A stretch of 64,000 nucleotides of DNA from Thermoproteota archaeon (GCA_027492035.1 JAOZFT010000004.1:177929-241928); one strand, 5' to 3'; positions 44,188-52,969 are shown, numbered from the stretch's first letter. Notes: generated by a model not told the origin, from the sequence alone. Numbers and translations: made by a program.

Positions 44188-44826
44188 ATGAATGAGCTTC
44201 CTTCTCAAAAAGGCATTTTTGTAACTGTAGATGGGATAGACGGTGCAGGTAGCACTACCATAGCAAAATATATAGTTAAATCCCTTAAAAAAAAGGGTTT
44301 CAAAGCTATTTACACAAAGGAACCCACAAACACACATATAGGCAAAATTTTAAGGAAAGACCTAGAACTTAACTTTTTCTCTCCACAGGTTGAAGCATTA
44401 CTTTTTGCAGCTGATAGACTGGTTCACCTGAACAAGGAAATAATCCCAGCACTTAAAGACAATTTTATTGTGGTTTCAGACAGATATGTTGAGTCAAGCA
44501 TTTGTTACCAATCAGCTCAAGGGATAGACATAAATTGGGTAAAGGAAGTCAACAAATTCGCTTTCAAGCCACATCTAACCCTAATCCTAGATATCTCTCC
44601 ATCTACTGCAAAAAAAAGAAAGAAAGGGTTTGGGAAAGCGAAATTTGAAAAATTAAAATTTTTAGAGAAGGTACGTAAAAACTTCAAAACCAGGGCTTTA
44701 AAAGAGGGCTACCTTCTAATAGACGCTGAACAGCCTTTAGAAGAAGTTAAGAAACAAGTAAAAATTCATGTACTTACAAAGATTTGGGAGCTAAAAGGAC
44801 GAAAACCCTCCGCTGGATCATTGTGA
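44188..44826 (+). CDS. tmk: Thymidylate kinase with Lys-less P-loop
   Basis: 212 residues. VDGIDGAGSTTIAK at the N-terminus is the P-loop, but the invariant Lys is Ser22 (GAGSTT rather than GAGKTT). The rest is normal for dTMP kinase: TKEPT, ADRLVHL, SDRYVESSICYQ (DR motif) and DISPSTAKKRKKG. The enzyme phosphorylates dTMP to dTDP. Lys-less P-loops occur in some archaeal thymidylate kinases to my knowledge, so activity is likely retained; this could not be checked here. Confidence 0.88.
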   Translation: MNELPSQKGIFVTVDGIDGAGSTTIAKYIVKSLKKKGFKAIYTKEPTNTHIGKILRKDLELNFFSPQVEALLFAADRLVHLNKEIIPALKDNFIVVSDRYVESSICYQSAQGIDINWVKEVNKFAFKPHLTLILDISPSTAKKRKKGFGKAKFEKLKFLEKVRKNFKTRALKEGYLLIDAEQPLEEVKKQVKIHVLTKIWELKGRKPSAGSL

Positions 44827-44843
44827 AACAGTTCAGGGAGGGA

Positions 44844-44971
44844 TGGGGTCGGAGGGATTTGAACCCTCGATCTACGGGTGCCTTCGAAACAACAGAAACT
44901 AATCATCCCTTTTTAGGTCATCGCACCAGTTCTCTGGAGCCCGGCGCCCTACCTGGCTAGGCCACGACCCC
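44844..44971 (-). tRNA. tRNA-Trp (CCA) with a 54-nt intron
   Basis: Acceptor GGGGTCG/CGACCCC, D arm GCCTAGCCAGGTAGGGC, loop CTCCAG-A with anticodon CCA, T arm GAGGG-TTCAAAT-CCCTC. The intron (44880-44933) follows position 37. Pair 27-43 is a C-U mismatch. Euryarchaeal tRNA-Trp introns carry a C/D guide RNA; here two GATGA sequences occur in the intron but no convincing box D (CTGA). Confidence 0.88.
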
Positions 44972-45030
44972 TATACTCTCCCAACCCTGCAAAACTTTAA
45001 AGTGAATATTCATTTTTAAAAATTACTCTT

Positions 45031-46338
45031 TCATGTTTTCTGTTTAATTGTCCCAGCAGCTTCATCTAAAGTCATATATCTCTCCTCTCTTGTCTGTAAA
45101 TCCTTTAACCTTATTACTCCCTCTCTAATTTCTTTTTCACCCAGGAAAACAGCGAATTTGACCCCCATCTTTAAACATCTTTCTAACTGGGTTGAAAATG
45201 ATCTCTCCTGCAAATCAAAATCTGCACTTATCCCCTTTCTCCTCAATTTATAGGTCACCTTCCTTGCAAACTTTCTGAATTCTTTAGCTACAGGTATTAC
45301 CAAAACCGAAACGCCAGTTTTAGGTAAAGAAATTATCCGCTTCTGTATTAAAAGGGAAGCTAATCTGGAGACACCGATGGAAATTCCTGTTGCAGGTGTA
45401 GGTCTCCCTCCAATAGCTTCAACTAAATTATCATACCTTCCTCCGCCGGCAAAACTACTCCCTCCCTTCTCCAACCTAAACTCAAAAATCAAGCTTGTGT
45501 AGTAATCAAGTCCCCGTGCAAGCGTCAAGTCAAACTTGATTTTCCCATTCATTCCCTCATCCAGCAATATTTTCAGAAACTCCTTTGTTTCTGAAAATCC
45601 TGAATCAATACTTCTCTCCTTTTCCTCAAAATGCCTTTCTAAAATATCTATTTTTTCCTCCTCCTCTTCAACTTTCCTAAGGTTGTCTGTCAATCTAAAG
45701 AAATCTTTCACGGTTTTATGTGATAATCCTGCTTCCAACATTTCTTTTTCAACTTCAACTAAAGGCTTCTTTTCAATTTTATCCACAGCCCTGCAAGCTG
45801 CCAAAAACCTTTCTTCAGATTCGGTTTCTTCACCGAAAAAGGCCTTCAAAATTTTCCTGTTGTTCACCTTCACAACGAAGCTTTTCAAACCTAACTCTTC
45901 CAAAACAGTTGAAACAGCTAAAACACATTCGGCGTCAGCCTCAACCGATTTAATACCCAAAATATCAACATCAGCTTGCCAAAACTCCCTCCACCTTTCT
46001 CTCGACTTGACTTCCTCATATCTCCAAACAGGGCCAAACGTAAATCTTTTAAAGGGAAGCTTCAAATTCTTCTTTGACGCTGCAAAACGGGCTAAACCCA
46101 AAGTATGGTCGAAACGTAAACCTAACCATCTTCCAGACTTGTCCTGGAAATAATAAATCTCCTCCCTAACTCCACCTCCTCCCTTACTCTCAAGCAACTC
46201 TAAAGCTTCAAAAGAGGGGCTAAACATAGGTTCAAAACCAAATCTCGCAAAAACCTTCCATGCAATACTTAAAACTTTACTAAAAACAAAACTGTCAGGA
46301 GGAACTATATCCCTAGTACCTCGAGGAGGCCTAAACAT
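45031..46338 (-). CDS. hisS: Histidyl-tRNA synthetase
   Basis: About 435 residues from ATG 46338 (GAAGGTG 9 nt upstream). Class II motifs: FRPPRGTRDI, motif 2 around RWREFWQADVDILG, ARGLDYYTSLIFEF, GGGRYDNLV and motif 3 ATGISIGVSRL; a C-terminal anticodon-binding domain follows. It charges tRNA-His. It lies between the intron-bearing Trp and Arg tRNA genes. Confidence 0.95.
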   Translation of the reverse strand: MFRPPRGTRDIVPPDSFVFSKVLSIAWKVFARFGFEPMFSPSFEALELLESKGGGGVREEIYYFQDKSGRWLGLRFDHTLGLARFAASKKNLKLPFKRFTFGPVWRYEEVKSRERWREFWQADVDILGIKSVEADAECVLAVSTVLEELGLKSFVVKVNNRKILKAFFGEETESEERFLAACRAVDKIEKKPLVEVEKEMLEAGLSHKTVKDFFRLTDNLRKVEEEEEKIDILERHFEEKERSIDSGFSETKEFLKILLDEGMNGKIKFDLTLARGLDYYTSLIFEFRLEKGGSSFAGGGRYDNLVEAIGGRPTPATGISIGVSRLASLLIQKRIISLPKTGVSVLVIPVAKEFRKFARKVTYKLRRKGISADFDLQERSFSTQLERCLKMGVKFAVFLGEKEIREGVIRLKDLQTREERYMTLDEAAGTIKQKT

Positions 46339-46481
46339 AACTAGCACACCTTCAAAAACAAATATGTACAACCTAACATTGAAAACTAAATAAATTTAAA
46401 AATTAACCACATAAAAAATATCCTTTGACCCTTAAAAATACTCTAAGAAAAAAGATAAAGGTGCATGAGTCTCTCAAAAAA

Positions 46482-46567
46482 GGGCCCGTAGCGTAGAAAG
46501 GAAAACGCACCGGCCTCCTAAAAACAGAGAAAGCCGGAGAACGCGGGTTCAAATCCCGCCGGGCCCG
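46482..46567 (+). tRNA. tRNA-Arg (CCU) with an 11-nt intron
   Basis: Acceptor GGGCCCG/CGGGCCC, D stem GCGT/ACGC, anticodon stem CCGGC/GCCGG, loop CTCCTA-A with anticodon CCU, T arm GCGGG-TTCAAAT-CCCGC. The intron (46521-46531, AAAACAGAGAA) is at the canonical site after position 37 and is among the shortest possible. Confidence 0.9.
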
Positions 46568-46583
46568 TTTTTGAAAGGAAAAA

Positions 46584-46691
46584 GCGGGGGTTGCCGAGCC
46601 AGGTCAAAGGCGCCAGTGAAGGGTGAGACTTAAGATCTTTTAAAGAAATCTGGTGAGAAGCTCTTCGTGGGTTCGAATCCCACCCCCCGCA
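46584..46691 (+). tRNA. tRNA-Leu (UAA) with two introns, one inside the anticodon stem
   Basis: Type II tRNA: acceptor GCGGGGG/CCCCCGC, long variable arm, T arm GTGGG-TTCGAAT-CCCAC. The anticodon stem CCAGA/TCTGG forms only if an 11-nt piece (46617-46627) is removed between stem positions 30 and 31, and a 13-nt piece (46635-46647) after position 37. The mature loop is then CTTAAGA with anticodon UAA. Exact boundaries may shift by one or two bases because adjacent bases repeat. Confidence 0.85.
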
Positions 46692-46713
46692 CTTTTATTT
46701 TTTAGCTAGTAAA

Positions 46714-46834
46714 GCCCCGGTAGCTCAAGATTAGGAGATAGAAAACCTCCAATCGGCAAGGCCTGGTGGAGCGCTGGCTTGGTATTGCAAAATCAAAAAG
46801 CCAGTGGTCGCGGGTTCAAATCCCGCCCGGGGCT
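46714..46834 (+). tRNA. tRNA-Thr (GGU) with D-loop and anticodon-loop introns
   Basis: Acceptor GCCCCGG/CCGGGGC and T arm GCGGG-TTCAAAT-CCCGC are standard. Between GCTCA and GCCTGGTGGAGC of the D arm lie about 33 extra bases (46728-46760) that can fold on themselves (GATT/AATC and GGAG/CTCC). The anticodon stem CTGGC/GCCAG encloses TTGGTA-A with a 14-nt intron (46785-46798). Anticodon GGU reads threonine codons. Confidence 0.87.
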
Positions 46835-47679
46835 TTAAACTTTTTACTCCAATAGCGAAAAACCTTTTAGAAATTACAGCTTTGTGTCCTTTTTTATACA
46901 AGTAATGACATCTATTTTCAAGGATCATTCAGATCATGTAATTCAGGGAATTAAGCATTAAATATTGTGAAGAGGAGTAAGGAATTAACCTCAAATTTTT
47001 TTACTATACCTTCACCGGTGTTTGTCCAGATTCAGGACTGGGAAATATATTATAAGCTTATTAAAATTGTAAAGATTCTAGGGAACGGTTTCAGTAAAGA
47101 AGAAGGATATACAACGTTATTGCCGAGATAGGGGGAAAAATGATTATTCTTCATATGAGGCATTGCGGAAGGTTTGTAAGCATACACAAACTAAGAAGAT
47201 TAGAAGTAGGGATAGGTAAGTTGTTGTATTCACTCAATATATTGTTTGAGATATTTGTTAGGGTCATGCGGCAATTCTATAAAAGAATTTTCTAACGCAA
47301 CGATAGCTTAAGTGAATCTAGAAAGAAGAGGGAAATAAAAAAATTTATGCTGCCAAAAAATGCTGGAAAATTTCGCTTGAAAGCTAAGGAAATTTTTCAC
47401 CGAGTGTAAGTCTAGAAAGAAGTTAGATGCACTAAATGAGTGACAATGCCTCCATTCACGAACCTTCTATAGTTTGGAGTGTCACTTGACGAAGTTTTGT
47501 AAAACTATTTTTGCATTCCACCTAAGGTTTTTCATTTACTGAATTCTCTGTTAAATAGATGTGTACAACTATCTAAGCTTAGTCTAGGTGTTGACCACAT
47601 AACTTTACTGGGATTTTTTTGGGAACAATAACGGTAGAAAATTGCGTTGCAGCTCAAAACTGGGCTATGGAAAAAACAA
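46835..47679. other. 845-bp gene-poor region
   Basis: No reading frame with family similarity or a ribosome-binding site was found. Short protein-like stretches occur around 46990-47130 (VQIQDWEIYYKLIKIVKILG) and 47140-47290 in different frames, consistent with old, unidentifiable gene decay. TCTAGAAAGAAG occurs twice (about 47318 and 47411). No tRNA, rRNA or CRISPR unit was seen. Confidence 0.4.
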
Positions 47680-47752
47680 TGGACCGGGCGGGATTTGAAC
47701 CCGCGACCACCTGGGTGCAAGCCAGGCATTCTCCCATCTGAACTACCGGCCC
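47680..47752 (-). tRNA. tRNA-Ala (UGC), no intron
   Basis: Acceptor GGGCCGG pairs with CCGGTCC, giving the G3-U70 wobble pair that defines alanine tRNAs. Anticodon stem CCTGG/CCAGG, loop CTTGCAC with UGC; T arm GCGGG-TTCAAAT-CCCGC. Confidence 0.94.
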
Positions 47753-48104
47753 AAAGTTCTTACGCCACCTTAAAACTTAGCTTTGGCAAAAACAATTGAA
47801 AAATCAGTTGTTACAATCCTCCCAAGTTAAATTCAGTTTTTCCTTTTCAACTTCCTAGTTGCCCCTTTAGTGTGGTGAGTATTTAAACTTTATCTCTATC
47901 CTGGATGCTGAAAATTGATCAGAATTGATCAGCACTCAAGATCTTAATCATTGATTGTTTTCTCATCTGGGTTCGATTCATCATGTTAAAAAAAGTCTAG
48001 ACATACTCTCAATTTTACTGATTTTCATTCCTTTCAACTGTTAAATTTAAATTTTTATCTTTTTTAAAAGAGAAATGTTGAAGTTTTTAATCGGGGTCTC
48101 AATC
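47753..48104. other. 352-bp intergenic region
   Basis: AT-rich, without a convincing gene. It holds a tandem 10-bp duplication AATTGATCAG (47913-47922, 47923-47932) and a TATA-like AAATTTAAATTTTTATC near 48042-48058, probably the promoter of the small zinc protein gene. Confidence 0.4.
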
Positions 48105-48293
48105 ATGGAAGAGAAGTGTGACGTTGTTGGTTGCAGTGAACCAGCCTTTAAATCTGTTCCGTCATCCTATTTACCCCTGTTTGAACAATTAAAAATCAGG
48201 GTTGAGGCGAAAAAGAAAAGAATTAAGCTATGCAGGAACCATTATAAAGAAATTAAAAAAATAAGGAGAAAAGTCCGTAAAACCTTTTTTTAA
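48105..48293 (+). CDS. Small Cys/His protein, probable zinc-binding
   Basis: 62 residues from ATG 48105 (frame also open to ATG 48075). CDVVGCSEPAFKSV and LCRNHYKEIKK form a C-x4-C ... C-x2-H arrangement likely to bind zinc; the tail is strongly basic (KKIRRKVRKTF). Resembles short conserved archaeal proteins of unknown function. It directly precedes egsA by 24 bases, so it is probably in the same transcript. Confidence 0.65.
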   Translation: MEEKCDVVGCSEPAFKSVPSSYLPLFEQLKIRVEAKKKRIKLCRNHYKEIKKIRRKVRKTFF

Positions 48294-48317
48294 TGCACCC
48301 AATTAAGAAGGGTTGAG

Positions 48318-49391
48318 TTGGTTGTGGAAATAACTACAAATTTACACAAGATGCAAATTCCTCGGGAAGTTTGGGTAGGAGATAACATTTTAACAAAAAT
48401 CAGTGAACTTTGTCTAAGTGTAGGTTTCAAGAAAGGGGCAGTTACGGTTCTTGTTGAAGGAGAGAAAACTAAGCATGTAGCCGGAAATACAGTAGCTGAA
48501 TCCTTAAAAAGTTATGGTTTCGAAGTGCACAGGGTTTCAATTAACAAAGCAGATTCGGAAAACATGGAAAAAACCTCTAACTTGATACAGGAAGTAAAAG
48601 CCACTTTCGCTATAGGAGTAGGGGGAGGTAAAAACATAGATGTAGCAAAAGTTGCTTCTGTCAAAAACAAAATTCCGTTCATAAGTGTACCAACAATAGC
48701 CTCCCATGACGGAATAACCTCACCAAGAGCCTCAATCAAAAACAACGGCAAACCATACTCCATCCAAGCCCAAGCTCCAATGGCTATATTAGCAGACATA
48801 GAAACAATAAGTAAATCACCTTTTCGCTTCACTGCCGCAGGTTGCGGCGACCTTTTATCAAATTTCACAGCAATAAAAGACTGGATCCTCTCCCATAAAC
48901 TAAGAGGAGAATATTACGGCGCTTACGCTGCATCTCTCTCACTAACGTCAGCTTCGCATATAGTAGAAAATGCAGAGTTAATCGGGAGCAAAAACAAAGA
49001 AGGGGTCAGAATAGTAGTGGAAGGACTCATTGGAAGCGGGGTAGCTATGGCCATAGCTGGTAACAGCAGGCCAGCAAGTGGATCTGAACATTTATTCAGC
49101 CATGCACTAGACACTATAGCCAAAAAACCAGCACTACACGGGGAACAATGCGGCATCGGAACAATAATGATGATGTACCTCCACGGAGGAGACTGGAAAA
49201 AGATCAGGCAAACACTAACAAAAATAGGGGCACCTACCACGGCAAAACAACTTGGGATAGACGAAGACACAATAATAGAGGCGTTATGTCAAGCCCACAA
49301 AATAAGACCTGAGAGATACACAATCCTAGGAGAAAAAGGACTAACTAAAACTGCCGCTAAAGAACTCGCAGAAAAAACGCTCATAATATAA
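48318..49391 (+). CDS. egsA: sn-Glycerol-1-phosphate dehydrogenase
   Basis: 357 residues. GVGGGKNIDVAKVAS (NAD binding), VPTIASHDGITSPRASI, and metal-ligand regions CGDLLSNFTA and GSEHLFSHALD / HGEQCGIG identify EgsA. It reduces dihydroxyacetone phosphate to sn-glycerol-1-phosphate, which sets the archaeal lipid stereochemistry. Start TTG 48318; GTG 48324 is possible. The GGGP synthase gene follows 15 bases later, so two consecutive pathway steps are co-transcribed. Confidence 0.95.
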   Translation: MVVEITTNLHKMQIPREVWVGDNILTKISELCLSVGFKKGAVTVLVEGEKTKHVAGNTVAESLKSYGFEVHRVSINKADSENMEKTSNLIQEVKATFAIGVGGGKNIDVAKVASVKNKIPFISVPTIASHDGITSPRASIKNNGKPYSIQAQAPMAILADIETISKSPFRFTAAGCGDLLSNFTAIKDWILSHKLRGEYYGAYAASLSLTSASHIVENAELIGSKNKEGVRIVVEGLIGSGVAMAIAGNSRPASGSEHLFSHALDTIAKKPALHGEQCGIGTIMMMYLHGGDWKKIRQTLTKIGAPTTAKQLGIDEDTIIEALCQAHKIRPERYTILGEKGLTKTAAKELAEKTLII

Positions 49392-49406
49392 AGAAGGGAG
49401 GGGGAA

Positions 49407-50192
49407 GTGAAAGGGAAAATCGAAAGATACCTAGTGGAAGAAATAAAAGAAAAAGGGATTATTCACTTCACACTCATAGATCCTGTAAAAACAACCTTGA
49501 AAGAATCAGTTAAAATAGCAAAAAATGCAGATAAAGCAGGATCAACAGCTATAATGATAGGGGGAAGCCTAGGTGTAGAACAAACAATACTGGACCAAAC
49601 AATAAAAAAAATAAAGGAGAACTGTAAAAAACCAATAATTCTCTTCCCAGGAGGAGTATCAGGGCTCTCCAAACATGCAGACGCAATATGGTTCATGTCT
49701 TTACTCAACTCAACCAATCCCTACTTTATCATTCATGCCCAAATGAGCGCAGCCCCCATTATCAAATCATTCAAAATAGAACCAATCCCACTGGCCTACA
49801 TAATTTTTGAGCCAGGAGAGGCAGCGGGCTACATGGGAATGGCGCACCCTATCCCAAGAAAAAAACCTGAAATAGCAGCAGCGTATGCCTTAGCAGCACA
49901 ATATCTAGGAATAAGATTCTTATATCTAGAAGCAGGCTCAGGGGCATCCCAAACAGTCCCCGAAAAAGCTGTTAAATTAATAAGAAAAACAGTTAACATA
50001 CCAATAATAGTAGGAGGAGGAATAAAAACTGAGCAAGACTTTAGGAAATTAGCAAAGGCTGGGGCAGATGCAATAGTAACAGGAACCCTAGGAGAAGAAA
50101 AAATAAACGAAAATAAACTTGCAAAATACATAAAAATAGCCCAGCTAACAGCTAAAACAACAAAAAACAAAACAAACCATAGTAAACTTTAA
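49407..50192 (+). CDS. Geranylgeranylglyceryl phosphate synthase
   Basis: 261 residues. TIM-barrel motifs HFTLIDPVK, MIGGSLGVE, FPGGVSGLSKHADAIWFMSLLNS, YLEAGSGAS and VGGGIKTEQDF are typical of GGGPS. It joins G1P with geranylgeranyl diphosphate in the first ether bond of archaeal lipids. It follows egsA in one operon; the C20 substrate would come from IdsA at 26.7 kb. Confidence 0.95.
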   Translation: MKGKIERYLVEEIKEKGIIHFTLIDPVKTTLKESVKIAKNADKAGSTAIMIGGSLGVEQTILDQTIKKIKENCKKPIILFPGGVSGLSKHADAIWFMSLLNSTNPYFIIHAQMSAAPIIKSFKIEPIPLAYIIFEPGEAAGYMGMAHPIPRKKPEIAAAYALAAQYLGIRFLYLEAGSGASQTVPEKAVKLIRKTVNIPIIVGGGIKTEQDFRKLAKAGADAIVTGTLGEEKINENKLAKYIKIAQLTAKTTKNKTNHSKL

Positions 50193-50222
50193 ATACTTTA
50201 TGTTTACAAAGAAAAAAATGAA

Positions 50223-50307
50223 AGCCCCGTGGTGTAGTGGTCAAGCATGACGGACTCTGGACCAGGGGAGAAATCCGTTGACCTCGGTTCGAATCCGAGC
50301 GGGGCTA
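50223..50307 (+). tRNA. tRNA-Gln (CUG) with a 12-nt intron
   Basis: Acceptor AGCCCCG/CGGGGCT, D stem GTGT/GCAT, anticodon stem ACGGA/TCCGT, loop CTCTGG-A with anticodon CUG, T arm CTCGG-TTCGAAT-CCGAG. The intron (50261-50272) follows position 37. Confidence 0.9.
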
Positions 50308-50329
50308 TACATCCTTCTTTTGCTTAATA

Positions 50330-50403
50330 GCCAGGGTAGCTCAGACTGGGAGAGCGCACGGCTGAAGACCGTGATGTCGCAGGTTCAAATCCTGCCCCTG
50401 GCA
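50330..50403 (+). tRNA. tRNA-Phe (GAA), no intron
   Basis: Acceptor GCCAGGG/CCCTGGC, D arm GCTCAGACTGGGAGAGC, anticodon loop CTGAAGA between CACGG and CCGTG, T arm GCAGG-TTCAAAT-CCTGC. G37 after the anticodon is the site for wyosine-type modification, for which Taw3 is encoded at 59.5 kb. Confidence 0.95.
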
Positions 50404-50927
50404 TTTCCTTTTTTAAAATAGTTGTTCTTTGTTATAATTGTTACATTGCTTAAAAGACTGCTTTCAGAAGATGCGTCAATAGGAAGCTGAAAAACTACAG
50501 AAATGGTTAAGAACTGGTTAATATATAACTCAAAGAGTTGTTACTTCTCTGAAAAGGTTCATGAAAAAAGGTGTTACGTTTGAAAAATTGAGGTCTGTTT
50601 TAAGAGTATTGTTTCTGGATACTATTACTCATTGTTTTGGTGATTAAGGGGTTAGAGAGAAGGGCAACTTAAGGGTTTTTCAAAAAAGTTTAGGTTTTTA
50701 AGTGTTAATAATGTCTTTTTGTTTGTTAAGCCATCTTAAAACTACCCTTATGGGTAAAGAAAATCAGAAACAAAGTTGGGGAAATGTCGCTGTATTTTTC
50801 ACCCTGTAACCATGTTTAGGCTCTAAGAGGGGTTGGTGTTAATGAAAATGTCAACTATTTTAAATACACTGATAATCCTGTAGTGGTTACTTATTGTAAA
50901 TTGTTTCGCTGCTCAAGGTGTTCAGCA
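50404..50927. other. 524-bp intergenic region without a recognised gene
   Basis: AT-rich; several frames give short peptides but all are closed by stops and none has a family resemblance. The right end carries the leader of the PfkB kinase gene. Confidence 0.4.
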
Positions 50928-51869
50928 TTGGGAAAAGTTCTTGTTGCTTCTCTTGGGGATTGCTGCATAGATTTAGTTTTTAAGGTTGCTAAATACCCCC
51001 ATGAAGGAGAAGAAAGCCAAGTTTTGAGTTTTCAGGAGTCTCTTGGCGGCTCTGCTGCTAATGTCGCTGTAGCTTTAGCTAGGTTAGGTATTAAATCAGG
51101 TTTTCTGGGCAAAATAGGGAAAGATTATTTCGGTGATTTGTTGTTTAAAGCCTTTTTAAGAGAGGGTGTGGATACTTCTCAGGTGTATTTTTCGAACAGT
51201 AAAAGAACCAACGTAATGGTTATTGTAGTGGGTTCGACGGGTGAAAGGACAATTTTTGCCTATCGGGGAGCTGCTGTTGAACATAAACCTGAAGAAATAA
51301 GCAAGGGTTATATTAGGAAATTAAAACTCCTGCACATTTCTGGTTACTCTTTCCTTGAAAAACCCCAAAGTGAAGCGGCTAAGAAAGCTGTTTATGTAGC
51401 TAAGGAAGAAAGTATCCCCGTTTCACTTGATCTAGGTTACTTTTTAGCTGAAAAAGGCCCTTGTGAAACTAAGAAAATCCTTAAACTTGTTGACATACTT
51501 TTCCCTAACAAAGAAGAGTTGGAACTTATTTCCGGGGAAAGTAGAGTTAGAAAAGCTGCAGAGAAAGTTTTAGATTGGGGAGTTAAAGTGGTTGTGGTGA
51601 AGTTAGGTGGAGAAGGAGCTTTCCTTTCAACTAAAAAAGAACATTTTTATTTACCAAGTTTAAAGGTTAAGGTTAAGGATACAACTGGGGCTGGTGACGC
51701 ATTCGATGCCGGTTTCATTTTCGGTTACCTAGAAGGCTACACTTTAAAGGAAAGTCTGAAAATAGCTAATTGGTGCGCTGCACAGAATGTTCAGAGCATT
51801 GGTGCAAGAACAGGGTTACCTTTCAGGGATCAACTAAATGACTTTATTAGGGAGAATTTTAAGCAATAA
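50928..51869 (+). CDS. PfkB-family sugar or nucleoside kinase
   Basis: About 313 residues from TTG 50928 (CAAGGTG 7 nt upstream); an in-frame GTG at 50883 would add 15 Cys-rich residues. Signature 1: GGSAANVAVALARLG; signature 2 with the catalytic Asp: DTTGAGDAFDAGF. Family members phosphorylate ribose, fructose phosphates, nucleosides or similar; the substrate is not predictable here. Confidence 0.88.
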   Translation: MGKVLVASLGDCCIDLVFKVAKYPHEGEESQVLSFQESLGGSAANVAVALARLGIKSGFLGKIGKDYFGDLLFKAFLREGVDTSQVYFSNSKRTNVMVIVVGSTGERTIFAYRGAAVEHKPEEISKGYIRKLKLLHISGYSFLEKPQSEAAKKAVYVAKEESIPVSLDLGYFLAEKGPCETKKILKLVDILFPNKEELELISGESRVRKAAEKVLDWGVKVVVVKLGGEGAFLSTKKEHFYLPSLKVKVKDTTGAGDAFDAGFIFGYLEGYTLKESLKIANWCAAQNVQSIGARTGLPFRDQLNDFIRENFKQ

Positions 51870-51883
51870 AAAGGGTTTGGTTT

Positions 51884-52969
51884 CTAAATGGTTTTTATGG
51901 GTATAGGTGAACTGTAACTAAATATTGCGCTTACATTCATATGAGGACGTAACTTTTTCTCAAAAATTTTTATTGCAGGAACTAATGAAACAACGTTCCC
52001 TATTTCAGTTTCCACTATGACTTCAAAAAGTGGGTCTACGTACGATATACTTACTATCTTTCCTTCAAGAATATTCTGACCAGTTATTGTTGGGGCGATT
52101 TCTGCGATATCTACATCCTCTGAAGGTAAACCTATCAATATCTCTTCTCCTTCCCTTAAAGGAAAATTTTCTGCAACTGTTTCACCTAAGTTAACCTTTA
52201 TTCTACATCCCCCACATTTCAGCATTAAAGAATTGGTTTTAACTTGATTAATTTCACACTTAAACAAGTTCTTTATTCCCAATATTTCAGCTATTTCTTC
52301 ATTTTTAGGTTTCCTTTTAACTAGAAACGGAGGACCCTCTAAAATTATTTCTCCTTTATAAAGAATCGCTATATTACTAGCTAAGTAAGCAACTTCCTCG
52401 AAATCAGTTGTGGCGTAAACTACTGGTTTTTTAAGCCATGAAAACAATTTCTTCATTTTTAACAAGTAGGTCCTCTTTAAATAGGCAGGAAACCCCTTCA
52501 ATGGTTCATCTAGTAAAATGGCGGATGGGTTTGCTGCTACTGCACGTGCAAGTGCTACTTTTAATTTGTTAACTCTATTAATGTCTCTGATCTTCTTTCC
52601 TTCTAGTCCTTTCAAATTGAATGACCCTATTAACTTCTTCAGAAGTTCTTCCTTAACATTTTTCTTTTCTTTAATAAGGCTGCTATTTAAAGCGAAGGTT
52701 ATGTTCTCTCTAACTGTTAAATCTTCAAATAAGCCGTAATTATGTGGTATAAAAACTATTCTTTGCCTTTGGTGGTTGGGACCTGAGGATCCCTCACTTT
52801 CAAATATTACTTCCCCCTTAGATGGCTTAATTAAGCCAGCGATAATCTTCAATAAGGTAGTTTTGCCTGATTTTTCTTTGCCAAGTAAGCCATAAATCAA
52901 ATTTGGAATCGACACATTAATCTTCTTTAGCACGTGCTTATGAGAAACTTCAACTAATTTTATTACCAT
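51884..52969 (-). CDS. ABC transporter ATPase with degenerate signature motif and TOBE-like tail
   Basis: 361 residues. Walker A GKEKSGKTT near residue 30, Walker B AILLDEP near 155, and a C-terminal TOBE-like region (TITGQNILEGKIVSISYVDPLFEV) as in molybdate, tungstate or polyamine importers. The LSGGQ signature is replaced by RVNKLKVALARA, so this is a divergent ATPase. ATG 52969 has GAGGAGG upstream and overlaps the permease gene by 20 bases. Confidence 0.8.
   Translation of the reverse strand: MVIKLVEVSHKHVLKKINVSIPNLIYGLLGKEKSGKTTLLKIIAGLIKPSKGEVIFESEGSSGPNHQRQRIVFIPHNYGLFEDLTVRENITFALNSSLIKEKKNVKEELLKKLIGSFNLKGLEGKKIRDINRVNKLKVALARAVAANPSAILLDEPLKGFPAYLKRTYLLKMKKLFSWLKKPVVYATTDFEEVAYLASNIAILYKGEIILEGPPFLVKRKPKNEEIAEILGIKNLFKCEINQVKTNSLMLKCGGCRIKVNLGETVAENFPLREGEEILIGLPSEDVDIAEIAPTITGQNILEGKIVSISYVDPLFEVIVETEIGNVVSLVPAIKIFEKKLRPHMNVSAIFSYSSPIPIKTI

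Noticed and set aside
46731..46928. 65-codon open frame on the minus strand over tRNA-Thr
   Set aside because: It is the antisense of a tRNA gene, a common source of spurious frames.
47913..47932. Tandem AATTGATCAG duplication as an origin iteron or CRISPR remnant
   Set aside because: Only two units with no spacer; too short to support any specific function.
47983..47996. ATGTTAAAAAAAGT, matching part of the 40-bp element end, as a second element copy
   Set aside because: Only 14 bp dominated by an A-run; flanking bases do not match.
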